NCBI RefSeq assembly: GCF_016917355.1
Contig: NZ_CP070304.1
Coordinates: 1,674,001-1,738,000, forward strand
DNA length: 64,000 bases
Direction: 5' to 3'
Origin: Glaciimonas sp. PAMC28666
GTDB lineage: Bacteria; Pseudomonadota; Gammaproteobacteria; Burkholderiales; Burkholderiaceae_D
This document shows positions 8,784-18,382 of this stretch, piece after piece; the first letter of the stretch is position 1; every line of letters begins with the position of its first letter. A model generated the notes under the pieces. The model had not been told where the DNA came from, made no database searches, and saw nothing but the letters and a program-made list of their open reading frames with translations. The position numbers and the translations under genes were made by a program.

Positions 8784-10283
8784 ATGGGAAGTAAGCTAAA
8801 AAATATCAGCCTAATTGGTTTAGGCGTTGTCGCAGGCATAGCCGCTTCAATCCAATTCGACGCTATTGCACAGAAAAGTGCGGCAGCGCCATTGCCACTG
8901 GAAGAAGTGCGCCAACTCGCTGACGTGTTTGGCCTCATCAAGTCCGACTATGTGGAGCCGGTGGATGATAAAAAATTGCTGACCGAGGCTATTTCCGGCA
9001 TGGTCGCTTCGCTTGATCCACATTCTTCGTATCTGGACAAAAAAGGCTACAGAGAACTGCGCGAAATGACGCAGGGTAAATTTGTCGGTATCGGCATCGA
9101 AGTGGGGATGGAAGAAGGTTACGTAAAAGTAATTTCACCGATTGAAGATTCACCCGCTTACCGCGCCGGAATCAAGGCCGGTGATCTTATCACGCGCCTG
9201 GATGGAACGCCGGTCAAGGGGATGACGCTGGATCAGGCAGTCAAGCGCATGCGCGGCGAGCCCAACACCAAAATCAAGCTGACAATCGCCCGCAAGGATG
9301 AAGACAAGCCGATTGTCGTCAACATCACGCGTCAGGAAATTCGTGTCCAGAGCGTCAAATCAAAAGTAGTGGAGCCTGGTTACGGCTGGGTGCGTATTAC
9401 CCAATTCCAGGAACCTACCGTCGATGACATGGCTAAGAAGATTGCAGCCATGTACACCGAAAATCCGAACATGAAGGGTCTGGTGCTCGACTTGCGGAAT
9501 GATCCGGGTGGTGTGTTGCCGGGGGCAATTGGCGTTTCTGCTGCCTTTCTTCCTAAAGATGTAGTGGTGGTCACCACGAATGGTCAGCTGCCAAGTTCAA
9601 AAGCAACTTTTTATGCCAAGCCTGAATTTTATGCCTCTGGTCCTGGCCAGGACGGGTTGGCAAAATTGCCGGATGCGGTCAAAAAGATTCCAATGGTCGT
9701 TCTCGTCAATACAGGTTCTGCCTCAGCATCTGAGATCGTCGCCGGGGCCTTGCAAGATTACAAGCGCGCTACCATTATGGGATCGCAAACCTTCGGCAAG
9801 GGTTCCGTGCAATCCATCGTTGCCTTGCCGCCGGACCGTCAGACAGCGGTCAAGCTGACCACCGCGCGTTACTACACGCCAAACGGACGCTCGATTCAAG
9901 CCAAGGGTATCGTGCCGGACATGCTGGTTGATGAGTATGCCGACGGCGACTTGCTCAAAGGACTGCGGGTACGCGAATCAGATCTGACCAAGCATTTAAC
10001 GAACGACAAAGACAAAGATGCTGAAGTCCCGACCGCCGCGCCAAAGGCAGATGAGTTAGAGGAAGATCAGCGCCTGATTGCACTTTCGAAGAAGCGCAAG
10101 CCTTTGGAATTCGGTTCAAAGGATGACTTTCAACTGACGCAGGCATTGAATTTCCTGAAGGGCATGCCGGTACAGCTTGCGAAAGCCCAACCGACGCCGG
10201 ATCTGGAAAAAGATGCAGCTTCTGGAAAAGACGACAAGAAGGATGTTAAAAAAGACAGCGCCCCAAAGGATGATAAGAAATAA
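8784..10283 (+). CDS. ctpA: S41 family C-terminal processing peptidase
   Basis: This is an envelope serine protease of the Ctp/Prc family with 499 residues. The N-terminus is a signal anchor (LKNISLIGLGVVAGIAASIQF). A PDZ domain (about residues 95-180, GIGIEVGMEEGYVKVISPIEDSPAYRAGIKAGD) is followed by the tail-specific protease domain. The catalytic Ser is in NTGSASASEIVAGALQD and the Lys in GSQTFGKGSVQ. The C-terminal 30 residues are Lys/Asp-rich and low in complexity. The gene starts three bases after the envC-like stop, so the gpmA-envC-ctpA run is likely one transcript ending at the terminator at 10371-10400. Confidence 0.95.
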   Translation: MGSKLKNISLIGLGVVAGIAASIQFDAIAQKSAAAPLPLEEVRQLADVFGLIKSDYVEPVDDKKLLTEAISGMVASLDPHSSYLDKKGYRELREMTQGKFVGIGIEVGMEEGYVKVISPIEDSPAYRAGIKAGDLITRLDGTPVKGMTLDQAVKRMRGEPNTKIKLTIARKDEDKPIVVNITRQEIRVQSVKSKVVEPGYGWVRITQFQEPTVDDMAKKIAAMYTENPNMKGLVLDLRNDPGGVLPGAIGVSAAFLPKDVVVVTTNGQLPSSKATFYAKPEFYASGPGQDGLAKLPDAVKKIPMVVLVNTGSASASEIVAGALQDYKRATIMGSQTFGKGSVQSIVALPPDRQTAVKLTTARYYTPNGRSIQAKGIVPDMLVDEYADGDLLKGLRVRESDLTKHLTNDKDKDAEVPTAAPKADELEEDQRLIALSKKRKPLEFGSKDDFQLTQALNFLKGMPVQLAKAQPTPDLEKDAASGKDDKKDVKKDSAPKDDKK

Positions 10284-10370
10284 TCGTCCCGAAGACCTGC
10301 TGCCTGTTATAAACATTTTTATGCAGTATTCCAACCGTCCGCTCACGCAGGCTATTTGACGAGACAACTA

Positions 10371-10400
10371 AAGCCGCATCAACTGTGATGCGGCTTTTTT
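10371..10400 (+). terminator. Intrinsic terminator after ctpA
   Basis: A perfect 10-bp stem (AAGCCGCATC, 10371-10380; GATGCGGCTT, 10387-10396) with a six-base loop is followed by a T-run. It lies 88 bases after the ctpA stop and before the moeB-type gene. Confidence 0.93.
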
Positions 10401-10470
10401 ACTTTCAATCAGCGCCCTCAAAGCGACATCTGGCACTGTATTTATCAGTATAAAACGACCTGTCGAGACC

Positions 10471-11220
10471 ATGAACGATCAACAATTGTTGCGCTACTCC
10501 CGTCATATTTTGCTGGATGACATCGACATTGAGGGCCAGGAAAAACTGCTGGCCGCGCATGCAGTTATCATCGGCGCTGGCGGATTAGGCTCTCCGGCAG
10601 CGCTGTACCTGGCCTCCGCCGGGGTCGGGACCATCACCTTGGTGGATAACGATACGGTCGATTTGACCAACCTGCAGCGACAGACTTTGCATACCAGCGA
10701 TCGCATCGGTCAGGCCAAAGTTGCGTCAGCCAAAATTGCGCTCACGCAAATCAATCCCGACATCAACATCATCTGCGTGTCCGAACGCGCCGATCAAACG
10801 CGCTTGGATGCACTCATTTTCGGTACCGATGTGGTCCTGGATTGCAGTGACAACTTTGCCACCCGCCACGCTGTCAACCGCGCATGCGTGTCACATAAGG
10901 TACCCCTGGTCTCTGGCGCGGCAATTCAGTTCGATGGCCAAATCAGCGTGTTTGATCCACGCTCTGCAACCTCACCGTGTTACGCCTGCCTGTTCCCGCC
11001 GGATCGTGCGTTTGAAGAAGTGCAGTGCTCAACGATGGGCGTGTTTGCGCCGCTGGTTGGTATCATCGGAAGCATGCAGGCGGCTGAGGCGTTAAAGCTG
11101 ATCGTCGGTATCGGAAGCTCTTTAGCGGGACAGTTATTGATGCTGGACGGGCGCACGATGGAGTGGAGCCGTATGGGGGTGGGACGCGATGTTAATTGCC
11201 CGGTATGCGGCGGACATTAA
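10471..11220 (+). CDS. moeB: ThiF/MoeB/HesA-family adenylyltransferase
   Basis: These E1-like enzymes adenylate the C-terminal Gly-Gly of MoaD or ThiS so that sulfur can be added for molybdopterin or thiamin synthesis. The 249 residues show the ATP-binding motif AVIIGAGGLGSPAALYLASAGVG, DNDTVDLTNLQRQ, LDCSDNFATRHAVNRAC, a CxxC zinc pair (CYAC and CPVC) and the Cys in EEVQCSTMGVFAPLVGIIG. No MoaD or ThiS gene is nearby, so the choice between MoeB and ThiF rests on general similarity. It lies alone between two terminators. Confidence 0.88.
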   Translation: MNDQQLLRYSRHILLDDIDIEGQEKLLAAHAVIIGAGGLGSPAALYLASAGVGTITLVDNDTVDLTNLQRQTLHTSDRIGQAKVASAKIALTQINPDINIICVSERADQTRLDALIFGTDVVLDCSDNFATRHAVNRACVSHKVPLVSGAAIQFDGQISVFDPRSATSPCYACLFPPDRAFEEVQCSTMGVFAPLVGIIGSMQAAEALKLIVGIGSSLAGQLLMLDGRTMEWSRMGVGRDVNCPVCGGH

Positions 11221-11231
11221 AATGTAGATAA

Positions 11232-11271
11232 AAAACCGTGGCGCTGCGAGAGCTCGAAGCGCCACGGTTTT
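11232..11271. terminator. Bidirectional terminator between convergent genes
   Basis: A 14-bp perfect inverted repeat (AAAACCGTGGCGCT at 11232-11245 and its complement at 11258-11271) has A-rich and T-rich outer ends on both strands. It can end both the moeB-type transcript (plus) and the ribH transcript (minus). Confidence 0.92.
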
Positions 11272-11313
11272 CGTGAATATCAGGCCGACTTTCGATGTCC
11301 GGCCCAAATCATT

Positions 11314-11868
11314 CTAGGCAGTCCGCAAAGCTCTTGGTGTATTGACCGCCACGTCTGCTGGCTCTGCCATCACAACCGTGTTCAATGCCGATAGCGCTTT
11401 AAGCGCACGGATCGTCGATGCGCAAGCTCTCGCCACCTCTGCCCCTTTGACCAGAAAATGGTCGAAAAAGAATTTTTGATGCTCTTCGCCGGAATGGAAA
11501 TGATGCGGCGTCAGTACGGCGGAAAGTACTGGTACGCCGGTTTCCAGCTGTACCTGCATCAGTCCCGAAATCACCGCTTCTGCCACAAATTCATGACGAT
11601 ATATCCCGCCATCGACAACTAATCCGGCTGCCACCACAGCGGCGTAATTTCCGCTATTGGCCAAGATTTTGGCGTGCAAGGGAATTTCGAACGCACCAGC
11701 GACTTCGAAAAAATCGAGACTCGATTCGGCATAGCCCTGGTTGCTCATCTCAGCGATGAAAGACAGTCGGCATTGGTCAACAATGTCACGATGCCAGCCA
11801 GCCTGAATGAACGCGACACGCTGACCTGTTGGTACTTTTGGTGTTGAAACGGCGAATTTCTGCAGCAT
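11314..11868 (-). CDS. ribH: 6,7-dimethyl-8-ribityllumazine synthase, type II-like
   Basis: Lumazine synthase condenses 5-amino-6-ribitylaminouracil with dihydroxybutanone phosphate in the penultimate step of riboflavin synthesis. Visible are VAFIQAGWHRDIVDQC near the N-terminus, DFFEVAGAFEIPLHAKIL, AAGLVVDGGIYRHEFVAEAVISGLMQVQ, and VPVLSAVLTPHHFHSGEEHQKFF. The last segment, with its extra His residues, and the early Trp are like the RibH2 (type II) forms of alpha- and beta-proteobacteria, not the housekeeping RibH. It stands alone behind an FMN riboswitch, with its ribosome site inside a hairpin. Confidence 0.9.
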   Translation of the reverse strand: MLQKFAVSTPKVPTGQRVAFIQAGWHRDIVDQCRLSFIAEMSNQGYAESSLDFFEVAGAFEIPLHAKILANSGNYAAVVAAGLVVDGGIYRHEFVAEAVISGLMQVQLETGVPVLSAVLTPHHFHSGEEHQKFFFDHFLVKGAEVARACASTIRALKALSALNTVVMAEPADVAVNTPRALRTA

Positions 11869-11877
11869 TTGACTACT

Positions 11878-11903
11878 CCTGTTTTTAGATAATACAAAAC
11901 AGG
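11878..11903 (-). promoter_or_regulatory. Hairpin covering the ribH ribosome-binding site
   Basis: On the minus strand CCTGTTTT (11903-11896) pairs perfectly with AAAACAGG (11885-11878). The second arm runs into the Shine-Dalgarno sequence CAGGAG, about 7 bases before the ribH start. Formed together with the upstream aptamer, it would hide the ribosome site, so control is probably translational. The pairing is seen; its role is inferred. Confidence 0.65.
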
Positions 11904-12069
11904 GCGTTTTGGATTGATAGGGATTAACAAGGTATGCTCACGCACCACCCAGAACCGGTTCGCCACCTCTGACGGTGCCAATATCAGCGTTAACACCAAC
12001 CTTAACGCCTATATTGGATGTTAAAGTCGACGACCGCCATAGATGTAAACAGGTTCTACACTGCATCCC

Positions 12070-12232
12070 GCTCTCTCTTTATCCGGACTATAACCGTCGG
12101 CCCCGGAATCAAACCGGGTCTGCTGACCTTATCAAAGTGGCAGTATAACGACCACTGCAATAAGCGCTCGCGGGCTAGACACATTGCGTGCCATTACCGC
12201 CGGAGGGGAATTTCACCCCGCCCTGAGAACGT
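12070..12232 (-). promoter_or_regulatory. FMN riboswitch (RFN element)
   Basis: Read on the minus strand the element begins with the conserved CTCAGGGCGGGGTGAAATTCC (12226-12206) and continues CCTCCGGCGGTAATGG, then AGCCCGCGAGCG, a variable helix, GGTCAGCAGACCCGGT and GATTCCGGGGCCGACGGTTATAGTCCGGATAAAGAGAG. These are the canonical RFN helices in order, including P1-closing GCGGG near 12069. It precedes ribH by about 200 bases. FMN binding is expected to reduce ribH expression. The leader between aptamer and gene also has a GCGTTAA/TTAACGC hairpin near 11985-12008. Confidence 0.95.
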
Positions 12233-12387
12233 GTTCGGTTATTCGTGGCTTTACACCGCGAGTAACCGAAACAAGAATTTATCATATTTGTGAAATTATT
12301 GCAGCGCCGTATTTTTTTTCGACCCGTAGCCCCGAGAGGTTATCCTTAACGTCGCTGCCGGGAACACGAATCACACTAAATTCTTTA

Positions 12388-13206
12388 CTAAACCGGTTTT
12401 TTTGCCAGTCCCAGATAAGCTGCAATCACTTTAGGATCGCTCGCCAGCTGCGCTGCAGGACCTTCCATTACCATATCGCCGGTTTCCAGAACGTAGCCAT
12501 AGTCCGCGACTTGAAGCGCCGCACGGGCGTTTTGTTCGACCAGCAAGATAGCCACGCCGGTTTGCTTTAACCGCACAATAATGTGAAAAATCTCTTTCAC
12601 GATGAGCGGAGCCAAACCGAGGCTAGGTTCGTCCAGCATCAACAATTGCGGTTTGGCCATCAACGCACGCCCTACCGCCAACATCTGACGCTCGCCCCCG
12701 GACAGCGTACCGGCCTGTTGCTTGCGACGCTCCTGCAAGCGCGGGAATAAATCATAGACCACCGTCAACTGGTCGGCATAGCCTTTTTCTCGCGCTTTAT
12801 AGCGTCGATAGCTCCCCAGCAACAAATTATCTTCTACGCTCATGCTGGCGAATAATTCACGCTTTTCCGGCACCAGACTCATGCCGCGCGCAACCCGGGC
12901 CTCAATGGCGACGCCGTGCATGTCGTGTCCCAGAAAGAGGACCTTGCCACGGGCACCGCCGTTATTCGGCATGGCACCGGCAATGGCATTGAGCATGGTC
13001 GATTTGCCAGCGCCATTGGGGCCGATGACGGTCACAATCTGACCGGCACCCACCCGCAGTGTCGCGCCGTGCAGCGCCTCTACTTTTCCGTAAGCGACAT
13101 GCAGGTCGCTGACTTCCAGGACCGGTGCGGCGATCACCATCGTAGGCGCAATTTCAGAAGAGTTTTTCTCAGAATCAATCCCAGAATCAATCGCAGGATT
13201 AGTCAT
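12388..13206 (-). CDS. livF: Branched-chain amino-acid-type ABC transporter ATPase LivF
   Basis: This is one of the two ATPases of a HAAT-family importer. After a non-conserved N-terminal tail of about 27 residues come the Walker [17 protein letters not shown], the signature [19 protein letters not shown] and Walker [14 protein letters not shown], plus the H-loop region [11 protein letters not shown]. The chosen ATG (13206) overlaps the end of the fused livM-livG gene by eight bases; the frame continues upstream to 13275, but that part lies inside the other gene. It is the last gene of the livJ-livH-livMG-livF run. Confidence 0.93.
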   Translation of the reverse strand: MTNPAIDSGIDSEKNSSEIAPTMVIAAPVLEVSDLHVAYGKVEALHGATLRVGAGQIVTVIGPNGAGKSTMLNAIAGAMPNNGGARGKVLFLGHDMHGVAIEARVARGMSLVPEKRELFASMSVEDNLLLGSYRRYKAREKGYADQLTVVYDLFPRLQERRKQQAGTLSGGERQMLAVGRALMAKPQLLMLDEPSLGLAPLIVKEIFHIIVRLKQTGVAILLVEQNARAALQVADYGYVLETGDMVMEGPAAQLASDPKVIAAYLGLAKKPV

Positions 13207-15010
13207 CAATGCCTCCCAGATAGGCTTCCAGTACCGCCGGATCTTGTTGCACTTCTGCCGGAAGACCTTCGGCAATCTTGGTCCCGAACTCCATCACCAC
13301 CAGACGGTCGGTTAAGGTCATCACAAAATCCATATCGTGCTCGACCAACAAAATACTCATGCCTTCCGCTTTCAACTTGCGCAATAGCGCGGCCAATGCC
13401 TGTTTTTCCTGATAGCGCAACCCGGCTGCCGGCTCATCGAGCAATAGCAGCGTCGGATCACAGCACAGCGCGCGCGCAATCTCCAATATGCGCTGCTGTC
13501 CGAGCGCCAGACTGCCCGCTTCTGCATACAACAAGTCACCCAGGCCGACGCGTTCAAGCTGCCTTTTTGCTTCAAATAACAAGCCGTTTTCTTCCGTTTT
13601 ATTCAATCGCAAGATACCGGTTGCGACACCCGCGACATCACCGCTCTGGCCGCGTAAATGGGCTCCTATCGCAGCGTTTTCAAGCACCGTCATGCTCGGC
13701 AACAAACGCACATGCTGAAACGTACGGGCGATACCCAAACGCACAATCTGGCGCGAAGGCAAACCCGCAATTTCGCGCAGTTCACCGCGTGAACGAAATC
13801 TCACCGCGCCGCTCGTCAGCGGCAAAACGCCGGTAACGAGGTTAAACATCGTTGATTTTCCCGCGCCATTTGGCCCGATCAATCCCACAATTTCGGCAGC
13901 AGCGATGCTGAAGGACATATCATTTACCGCCACCAGGCCGCCGAATTCCTTACGCGCTCGCGCAATCTCCAGCACAACTTCACCCGCCGGTGGTTTGGCC
14001 CGCATTGCCAGTGCTGGCGCAGAATCAGGCGCGATAACCGTATTCTGATGCGGTATCAATTTACGTAAATAAGGCCACAAACCGTCGCGGGCGCGCTGCA
14101 ACAACAGCACCATCAAAATCCCAAAAACGATGATTTCGAAATTGCCATTCGATCCTAGTAACTTCGGCAACCACGACTGCAACTGATCCTTCAGCAAAGT
14201 CAACAGGGTCGAACCGAGGATAGCGCCCCACACATAACCCGCACCGCCAACTACCGCCATGAACAAATATTCAATACCGGCATTGAGGCCGAATGGCGTG
14301 GGATTTACCGCCCGTTGCAAGTGTGCATATAGCCAGCCCGAGACGCTTGCCAACAACGCGGCCAACACAAAAATGACAATTTTGATCCATGCTGTATTAA
14401 CGCCCATCGCCTCAGCCATCAAACCACCACCGTTGAGTGCGCGAATCGCCCGTCCCAAACGGGAATTCAATAGGTTTTGCATGCCCAGCAGTGCAATCAG
14501 CAGCAGCGCCCAGATCAGGTAATACATCTTGCGCCCGGTATCGAGCGTGATACCAAACAGCGCGATGGAGGGTATTCCATTAAGACCGTCGTATTTCCCG
14601 AGAAAATCGAGATTACCGAATAAATAAAATAACGATAGCGCCCAGGCAATGGTCCCCAGCGGAAGATAGTGGCCCGACAAGCGCATCGTTATCGCCCCGA
14701 TGCTAAAAGCAGCGATCATCGTGACCACAAGGCCAACCAACAGTCCGACCCATGGTGATACCCCGAACCGGGTGCTGAGGTACGCGGTGGAATAGGCGCC
14801 AAGGCCAACAAAGGCGGCCTGCCCGAAAGAGGTTAACCCGCCAACCCCGGTCAACAGCACCAGACCCAGGGCGACGATCGAATACAAGCCGATATAGTTT
14901 GCCAACGTGATCCAGTATTCCGGCGTAGGCAACACTGGCAACAGCGCCACCAGAACAACAAAAATCGGAACCGAGAGTAATGACCAACGGGAAGGACGGA
15001 GGGAAGCCAT
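13199..15010 (-). CDS. Fused ABC permease-ATPase LivM-LivG
   Basis: A single 603-residue protein combines both functions. Residues about 1-320 are a LivM-type permease with eight or more hydrophobic segments and the family stretch [21 protein letters not shown]. From about residue 345 comes a LivG-type ATPase with Walker [20 protein letters not shown], signature [16 protein letters not shown] (first residue of the usual LSGG varied), Walker [12 protein letters not shown] and [14 protein letters not shown]. The frame is uninterrupted. The ATG overlaps the livH stop by one base (TAATG), so translation is coupled. Confidence 0.93.
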   Translation of the reverse strand: MASLRPSRWSLLSVPIFVVLVALLPVLPTPEYWITLANYIGLYSIVALGLVLLTGVGGLTSFGQAAFVGLGAYSTAYLSTRFGVSPWVGLLVGLVVTMIAAFSIGAITMRLSGHYLPLGTIAWALSLFYLFGNLDFLGKYDGLNGIPSIALFGITLDTGRKMYYLIWALLLIALLGMQNLLNSRLGRAIRALNGGGLMAEAMGVNTAWIKIVIFVLAALLASVSGWLYAHLQRAVNPTPFGLNAGIEYLFMAVVGGAGYVWGAILGSTLLTLLKDQLQSWLPKLLGSNGNFEIIVFGILMVLLLQRARDGLWPYLRKLIPHQNTVIAPDSAPALAMRAKPPAGEVVLEIARARKEFGGLVAVNDMSFSIAAAEIVGLIGPNGAGKSTMFNLVTGVLPLTSGAVRFRSRGELREIAGLPSRQIVRLGIARTFQHVRLLPSMTVLENAAIGAHLRGQSGDVAGVATGILRLNKTEENGLLFEAKRQLERVGLGDLLYAEAGSLALGQQRILEIARALCCDPTLLLLDEPAAGLRYQEKQALAALLRKLKAEGMSILLVEHDMDFVMTLTDRLVVMEFGTKIAEGLPAEVQQDPAVLEAYLGGIDD

Positions 15011-16065
15011 TATTGATCTCCCTCGTCGACGTGCTTACTGGTCAGCGAGCGCCACAAGAGGACCGGAATAATGAGTGTGAATACAATGACTTCTTTGAAC
15101 GCGCTGGCCCAAAATGATGAGTACGATTCCAGCAGGCCGACCAGTAAAGCACCGGCGGCGGCAATCGGATAGCTGCCTAGTCCGCCAATAATCGCACCCA
15201 CAAATCCTTTCAGGCCGATAAGAAAACCACTATCGTAATAAATTGTCGTCAATGGTGCGATCAATACGCCGCACAATGCGCCCAACCCCGCTGCCAGTGT
15301 GAAGGCAAGGCGTCCGGCCTGAGTCGTTCCGATCCCGACCAGACGCGCGCCCAGCCGGTTCACCGCTGTCGCACGCAGCGCTTTTCCCGACAAAGTTCGC
15401 TCGAAATACATATACAACGCTAAAATCAACACGACCGATACGCCAATGATGACGGTACTCTGCCCGGTGACGGCCAGCCCGCCTATTTCGAAACGCGCAT
15501 CGGAAAATGGCAATGTGCGCGATCCTTCCGCGCCAAACATCAACAGTCCGATTCCCATCAGCGCGTAATGCACCCCGACAGCCACAATCAGCAACACCAA
15601 TGTACTGGCCTCTGCCAGCGGCTGAAACGCCAGTCGATAAATCATTGGTCCCATCGGGACCACAATCAATAAGGTCAATAAGACCTGTAACGCCATCGGC
15701 AAATTAGCGTGGCCGTAATAGTGCGTCAGGGCGTAAATGGCGATAGGCAGCAGCACAAATTTAAGGGCAGCAAGTGGGATACTGCGGCCAGCGCTCAAAC
15801 GCGCTTCTGACGTGCTGACGATGGACCAGACTTCCTGCACAAAACTTAGACAGCCCAATGCAACTAACAGCGTGGCCGATAGCGGAAATTTATCCCCCTG
15901 CAATGCCGCCATGGTGAGCGCACCGAACGCAACGAACTCGCCTTGCGGTATAAAAATCACCCGCGTCACCGAAAAGACCAGTACCAACGCAAGTGCCAGC
16001 AGCGCATAAATCGCACCACTGGTAATGCCATCCTGCGCCAGAATTATGGCAATTGAAGCGTCCAT
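15010..16065 (-). CDS. livH: Branched-chain amino-acid-type ABC permease LivH
   Basis: This inner-membrane permease has 351 residues, longer than the usual 290-310. It starts [44 protein letters not shown], typical of LivH. There is an extra segment of about 60 residues (roughly 65-125, with the charged [12 protein letters not shown] and two hydrophobic stretches) before the rest of the permease, which ends in [30 protein letters not shown]. The frame runs upstream to 16308, but ATG 16065 matches homologues and has TTAGGTAA before it. It is coupled to livMG. Confidence 0.92.
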   Translation of the reverse strand: MDASIAIILAQDGITSGAIYALLALALVLVFSVTRVIFIPQGEFVAFGALTMAALQGDKFPLSATLLVALGCLSFVQEVWSIVSTSEARLSAGRSIPLAALKFVLLPIAIYALTHYYGHANLPMALQVLLTLLIVVPMGPMIYRLAFQPLAEASTLVLLIVAVGVHYALMGIGLLMFGAEGSRTLPFSDARFEIGGLAVTGQSTVIIGVSVVLILALYMYFERTLSGKALRATAVNRLGARLVGIGTTQAGRLAFTLAAGLGALCGVLIAPLTTIYYDSGFLIGLKGFVGAIIGGLGSYPIAAAGALLVGLLESYSSFWASAFKEVIVFTLIIPVLLWRSLTSKHVDEGDQ

Positions 16066-16296
16066 GTATTTACCTAAATGCGTACCTGAAGTGGTACCTG
16101 AAAGGGTACCTCCACATACCTGCTTAAAATAAGATTGCCGCTGACTGAGAAGTTTGTCGACTCTCATCAGCGGCAACAATAACTGAACCGGGACCAGGCA
16201 AACGCAAGTTGCCTCGTGCTTTCCCGAGCGTACCAGCTCGCCTAAGTTCCAGGAATAACTAACAAGAAGGTGCACGAAACCGCAAAACAACCAGCG

Positions 16297-16348
16297 GTTA
16301 CTTTGCACCTGTTACTTTGCACCTGTTACTTTGCACCTGTTACTTTGC
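16297..16348. repeat. 14-bp tandem repeat spanning the end of livJ
   Basis: Three perfect copies of GTTACTTTGCACCT (16297-16310, 16311-16324, 16325-16338) and a partial fourth (16339-16348). The partial copy carries the livJ stop codon on the minus strand, so each repeat repeats the last Lys codon and the stop of the gene. It lies in the livJ-livH spacer, which also has three GGTACCT-like words at about 16080-16112. Confidence 0.95.
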
Positions 16349-17512
16349 CGCGCCTATCAGCTTCCATTTTCCGCCCACAACTTCCACCATAACCCGCGAG
16401 CGCTGGTCATAGCCGACGTGATCGGTTGGACTCATGTTGACGATGCCATGTGACACGGCCAAATTTTGGATGGCTTCGATTCCATCACGCAGACCAGCGC
16501 GAAACTCTTTTGTACCCGGCTTGCCTTTTTTAAGCGCAGAAGGGGTTGCGGCGGCCAACAGCTGACCAGCATCCCATGCGTGTCCCCCAAACGTGGAAAC
16601 ACTGCCGACGCCATAGGCTTTTTCATAAGCCGCGCGATAAGCCATCGCCGATTTTTTTACAGGATTGCTATCGGGTAATTGCTCAGCCACCAGCAACGGC
16701 CCGGCTGGCAAGAAAGTGCCTTCGCAATCTTTACCGCACACCCGCAGAAAGTCGTTATTCGCTACGCCGTGGGTTTGATAGATCTTGCCTTTATACCCGC
16801 GCTCTTTTAATGTTTTTTCCGGTAAGGCGGCTGGCGTACCAGCACCCGCGATCAACACCGCATCCGGATTGGCACTGAGAATTTTTAATATTTGTCCGGT
16901 CACAGACGTGTCGGGGCGAGAAAAACGCTCATTGGCAACGACCTTGATCTTGCGTAACTCAGCAAATTTCGAAAATTCGTGATACCAGCCTTCGCCGTAC
17001 GCATCTGAAAATCCAATAAAAGCGACGGTTTTCACGCCAGAATCCACCATGTGAGCAACAATCGCCGTCGCCATGTGTGAATCATTTTGCGGAGATTTAA
17101 AAATCCAGCGACGTTTGGCATCGACCGGTTCAACCAGCGACGCTGAAGCAGCCATCGAAATCATGGGCGTTCCCGACTCTGCCGCAACATCGCTCATCGC
17201 CAAGGAATTAGGAGTGGTGGTCGAACCGATCAGCAAATCGACTTTATCTTCAGTCACCAGTTTGCGGGCGTTCTTCACTGCGGTGGTGGTGTCGGTAGCG
17301 TCATCTAAAACGATGTATTCCACTTTTTGTCCGGCAATTTCCTTCGGCAATAAGGCAAAGGTGTTTTTTTCCGGGATACCGAGCGATGCAGCAGGGCCAG
17401 TAGCAGAGACACTGACGCCGACCTTAATTTGCGCGAAAGCAACAGTCACGTTGGCGCTCAACGTTAGCGCAACCGCTGATGAAAGGGCGATTTTTAGCCA
17501 TACTTTTTTCAT
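16340..17512 (-). CDS. Periplasmic substrate-binding protein of the Liv-type importer
   Basis: This 390-residue protein has a clear signal peptide (MKKVWLKIALSSAVALTLSANVTVAFAQ) and a type I periplasmic binding fold with the motifs IKVGVSVSATGPAASLGIPEKNTF, IGSTTTPNSLAMSDVAAESGTPMIS and GFSDAYGEGW. It is a LivJ/LivK-like ligand-binding component; the ligand could be an amino acid, an amide or an aromatic acid, which the sequence does not settle. It is the first gene of the importer, with AAGGAG before the start, and is separated from livH by 275 bases with tandem repeats. Confidence 0.9.
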   Translation of the reverse strand: MKKVWLKIALSSAVALTLSANVTVAFAQIKVGVSVSATGPAASLGIPEKNTFALLPKEIAGQKVEYIVLDDATDTTTAVKNARKLVTEDKVDLLIGSTTTPNSLAMSDVAAESGTPMISMAASASLVEPVDAKRRWIFKSPQNDSHMATAIVAHMVDSGVKTVAFIGFSDAYGEGWYHEFSKFAELRKIKVVANERFSRPDTSVTGQILKILSANPDAVLIAGAGTPAALPEKTLKERGYKGKIYQTHGVANNDFLRVCGKDCEGTFLPAGPLLVAEQLPDSNPVKKSAMAYRAAYEKAYGVGSVSTFGGHAWDAGQLLAAATPSALKKGKPGTKEFRAGLRDGIEAIQNLAVSHGIVNMSPTDHVGYDQRSRVMVEVVGGKWKLIGAAK

Positions 17513-17629
17513 GCAAAGACTCCTTTTATGATGATCGGCTTTTTTATCAGCCTATTGTCGCGTTATAGTCGCGCTGTTTTTGTACAGGTTTTTACCGCTT
17601 GTTTACTGTTAATAAAGCTGCTTATCTGC

Positions 17630-18208
17630 CTATGGCGCCAAAATCAAAGCGATTTGTTGCGCCGCATCGTCGCACGGCTTTTTCTGAAAACGGGTTTTGG
17701 CAAAGCGCTGCCAACGACCCAGCACAAAACTGGTCAGTATATTGGCACGGATAGTCGCTTCCTGCTCGTTGGCCTCACCTTGACTGGCGGCGATGCGCAA
17801 GGCCTGTTTCAACGACATTTCAATACGGTCCACAAACTGATTCATCCGCAACTGCAGACGCTCATCCTCGTTGATCAAGGCGTCTCCGATAATCACGCGC
17901 GTCATGCCCGGATTACGTTCCGCAAAATTGAGCAACATTAACGCTACCGCCTGCGCCTGCAATAAACCCTTCTCTTCTTTTTCGGTGATTTGATTAATCA
18001 GGCCGAATACGCTGGTCTCGATGAATTCGATCAGGCCTTCAAACATCTGCGCCTTGCTAGCAAAATGGCGATATAGCGCCGCTTCTGACACGCCCAGTTT
18101 CGCCGCCAGGGCAGCGGTGGTGATTTTCTCACCTTTGGGCTGTTCGAGCATCGTCGCCAACGTTTGAAGAATCTGTAGCTTACGTTCGCCAGGTTTAGTT
18201 GTTGCCAT
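17630..18208 (-). CDS. slmA: Nucleoid occlusion factor SlmA (TetR family)
   Basis: This DNA-binding regulator has 192 residues. The N-terminal helix-turn-helix is ITTAALAAKLGVSEAALYRHFASKAQMFEGL, followed by the SlmA-like helical body with LLNFAERNPGMTRVIIGDALINEDERLQLRMNQF. In gamma-proteobacteria SlmA binds specific sites across the chromosome and blocks FtsZ over the nucleoid; whether the beta-proteobacterial form does this is less certain. It lies between a nucleotidase gene and the Liv importer. Confidence 0.9.
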   Translation of the reverse strand: MATTKPGERKLQILQTLATMLEQPKGEKITTAALAAKLGVSEAALYRHFASKAQMFEGLIEFIETSVFGLINQITEKEEKGLLQAQAVALMLLNFAERNPGMTRVIIGDALINEDERLQLRMNQFVDRIEMSLKQALRIAASQGEANEQEATIRANILTSFVLGRWQRFAKTRFQKKPCDDAAQQIALILAP

Positions 18209-18294
18209 AATCTATTTTCGTGTGAGTCTGATCTGTTAATAATGAAGTGCGACCAAAAAACTGCTCAGATGTTGCTGCATCTCCTGCTGTCCCC

Positions 18295-18333
18295 GCTTCT
18301 TATCGTCGCTTCTTATCGTCGCTTCTTATCGTC
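18295..18333. repeat. 13-bp tandem repeat between slmA and the nucleotidase gene
   Basis: Three perfect head-to-tail copies of GCTTCTTATCGTC (18295-18307, 18308-18320, 18321-18333). They lie in the intergenic region upstream of slmA and downstream of the nucleotidase gene, outside both coding regions. Confidence 0.95.
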
Positions 18334-18382
18334 GCTTAGTGTCTGTGAAGGACCGCCTGATTTAAAGAAATTTTCTTCACAC

